Source of the DNA: Flavobacterium sp. H122
GTDB lineage: Bacteria; Bacteroidota; Bacteroidia; Flavobacteriales; Flavobacteriaceae
Assembly (NCBI RefSeq): GCF_004959765.1
Contig: NZ_SJZD01000011.1
Coordinates: 13,816 to 77,815 of the forward strand
Length of the DNA stretch: 64,000 nt
Reading direction: 5' to 3'
The translations under genes were made by a program, and so were the position numbers. The stretch's first letter is position 1. Every line of letters starts with the position of its first letter. The notes beneath the pieces are model-generated. The model had not been told where the DNA came from, searched no databases, and saw only the letters and a program-made list of their open reading frames with translations. Shown in pieces: positions 63,575-64,000 of the stretch.

Positions 63575-64000
63575 TCAGAAATAAATTTTATGATCAATAA
63601 TATCTATCACTTTCTCATTTTTTAGTTTAGAACAAATCCTTATTACCGTTTCTACCCTTAATCCGGTAAAATTGGCTATTTCCTGGCGTGTGTAGGAAAT
63701 TAAAACCCTTTCTTTGGTTTTGCTTCCTTTTTGGGCGTTTAAAAACGAAATGATTTTCTGTTTTGTGTTTTGATTGATAATATCTTTAGAAGATTTGGCT
63801 TTGCCGATTATTCTTTTTGATAAAATCTTTAGAAAAATCATTTGGAAATTTGGATTTTCTTTAAGTAAATGAAAAAAGTGATCTCTCGAAAGTTTAAGTA
63901 AAACCGAGTCTTTAATGCAGGCTGCTGTAGTAGGATATTTTTCATTGATAAGCAATGGAGGTTCTCCAAAACTCTGTCCTGTTGTAAAATATCCCTGAAT
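63575..64000 (-). CDS. Crp/Fnr family transcriptional regulator (partial, N-terminus outside)
   Basis: At least 141 residues; the 5' end lies beyond the window. The first visible part, IQGYFTTGQSFGEPPLL, is the end of the cyclic-nucleotide-binding-like barrel. A dimer helix and a winged helix-turn-helix follow: TRQEIANFTGLRVETVIRICSKLKNEKVIDI. It is a plausible regulator of the TGAT-N4-ATCA sites in this window. The N-terminal sensor region and any cysteines are not visible. Confidence 0.9.
   Translation of the reverse strand: MQGYFTTGQSFGEPPLLINEKYPTTAACIKDSVLLKLSRDHFFHLLKENPNFQMIFLKILSKRIIGKAKSSKDIINQNTKQKIISFLNAQKGSKTKERVLISYTRQEIANFTGLRVETVIRICSKLKNEKVIDIIDHKIYF

Noticed and set aside
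44606..64000. nosZ, narG or napA as part of the cluster
   Set aside because: None of their motifs was found; only the nitrite and NO reduction steps are encoded in the window.
1..64000. CRISPR arrays, tRNA or rRNA genes, insertion sequences
   Set aside because: No regularly spaced direct repeats, cloverleaf-forming segments or transposase genes were seen; the repeats present are isolated.

Overview
The window is chromosomal DNA from a low-GC Bacteroidetes bacterium, most likely a Flavobacteriaceae member close to Flavobacterium. The evidence is the gene content (lipoprotein-style subtilase, patatin, rhomboid, AIM24-like, MiaE and ComM genes typical of the group), promoters with the Bacteroidetes -7 element TAnnTTTG (for example TATATTTG at 16498 and TATCTTTG before pabB), and several short dispersed repeats of kinds common in flavobacterial intergenic DNA. 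No rRNA, tRNA, CRISPR array or insertion sequence was seen.

1-41 kb is ordinary housekeeping and accessory sequence: PLP homeostasis (yggS), 3-hydroxybutyryl-CoA dehydrogenase, an MviM-type oxidoreductase, pcm, smpB, a secreted subtilase, glmM, an archaemetzincin-like lipoprotein, selO, a class V aminotransferase, rhomboid, patatin, miaE, a glycosyltransferase, a very large hybrid histidine kinase, comM, a pair of amidohydrolases, dsbD, tilS and pabB. 41-44.4 kb is a compact restriction-modification island: vsr and a C5-cytosine methyltransferase on the + strand, facing an XRE controller-like gene and two PD-(D/E)xK nuclease-like genes on the - strand. Shared short motifs before the methyltransferase and controller genes suggest co-regulation.

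44.6-64 kb is an anaerobic and nitrogen-oxide respiration island. On the - strand are an alginate-export-type porin, a YitT permease, class III ribonucleotide reductase (nrdG, nrdD) and the di-iron repair protein Ric. Divergent on the + strand are norC, norB, a nirK fused to cytochrome c, nirV, a SCO-like protein, norQ, norD, an exported beta carbonic anhydrase, norE, norF, an unrecognised 599-residue protein, an OsmC-like protein, a hemerythrin-PAS protein, a cytochrome c lipoprotein and, at the edge, a Crp/Fnr regulator. Nitrite is reduced to NO by NirK and NO to N2O by NorBC. Ric, the hemerythrin-like protein and OsmC probably handle nitrosative damage. No nosZ or narG lies in the window.

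The most interesting signals are: (1) an Fnr-type palindrome (TGAT-N4-ATCA core) before ric, norC, the 599-residue gene and the cytochrome c gene, followed in three of the four by exactly 22 bp and then a -7-like (A/C)AATTTG; this defines a local regulon that includes the unknown gene; (2) the unknown gene itself, with TIM-barrel-like segments and many cysteines; (3) single-base frameshifts in a DUF1015 gene, nrdD (its glycyl-radical loop lies in the +1 frame) and norD, which may be sequence errors or real slippage; (4) dispersed repeats inserted in frame into tilS and pabB.
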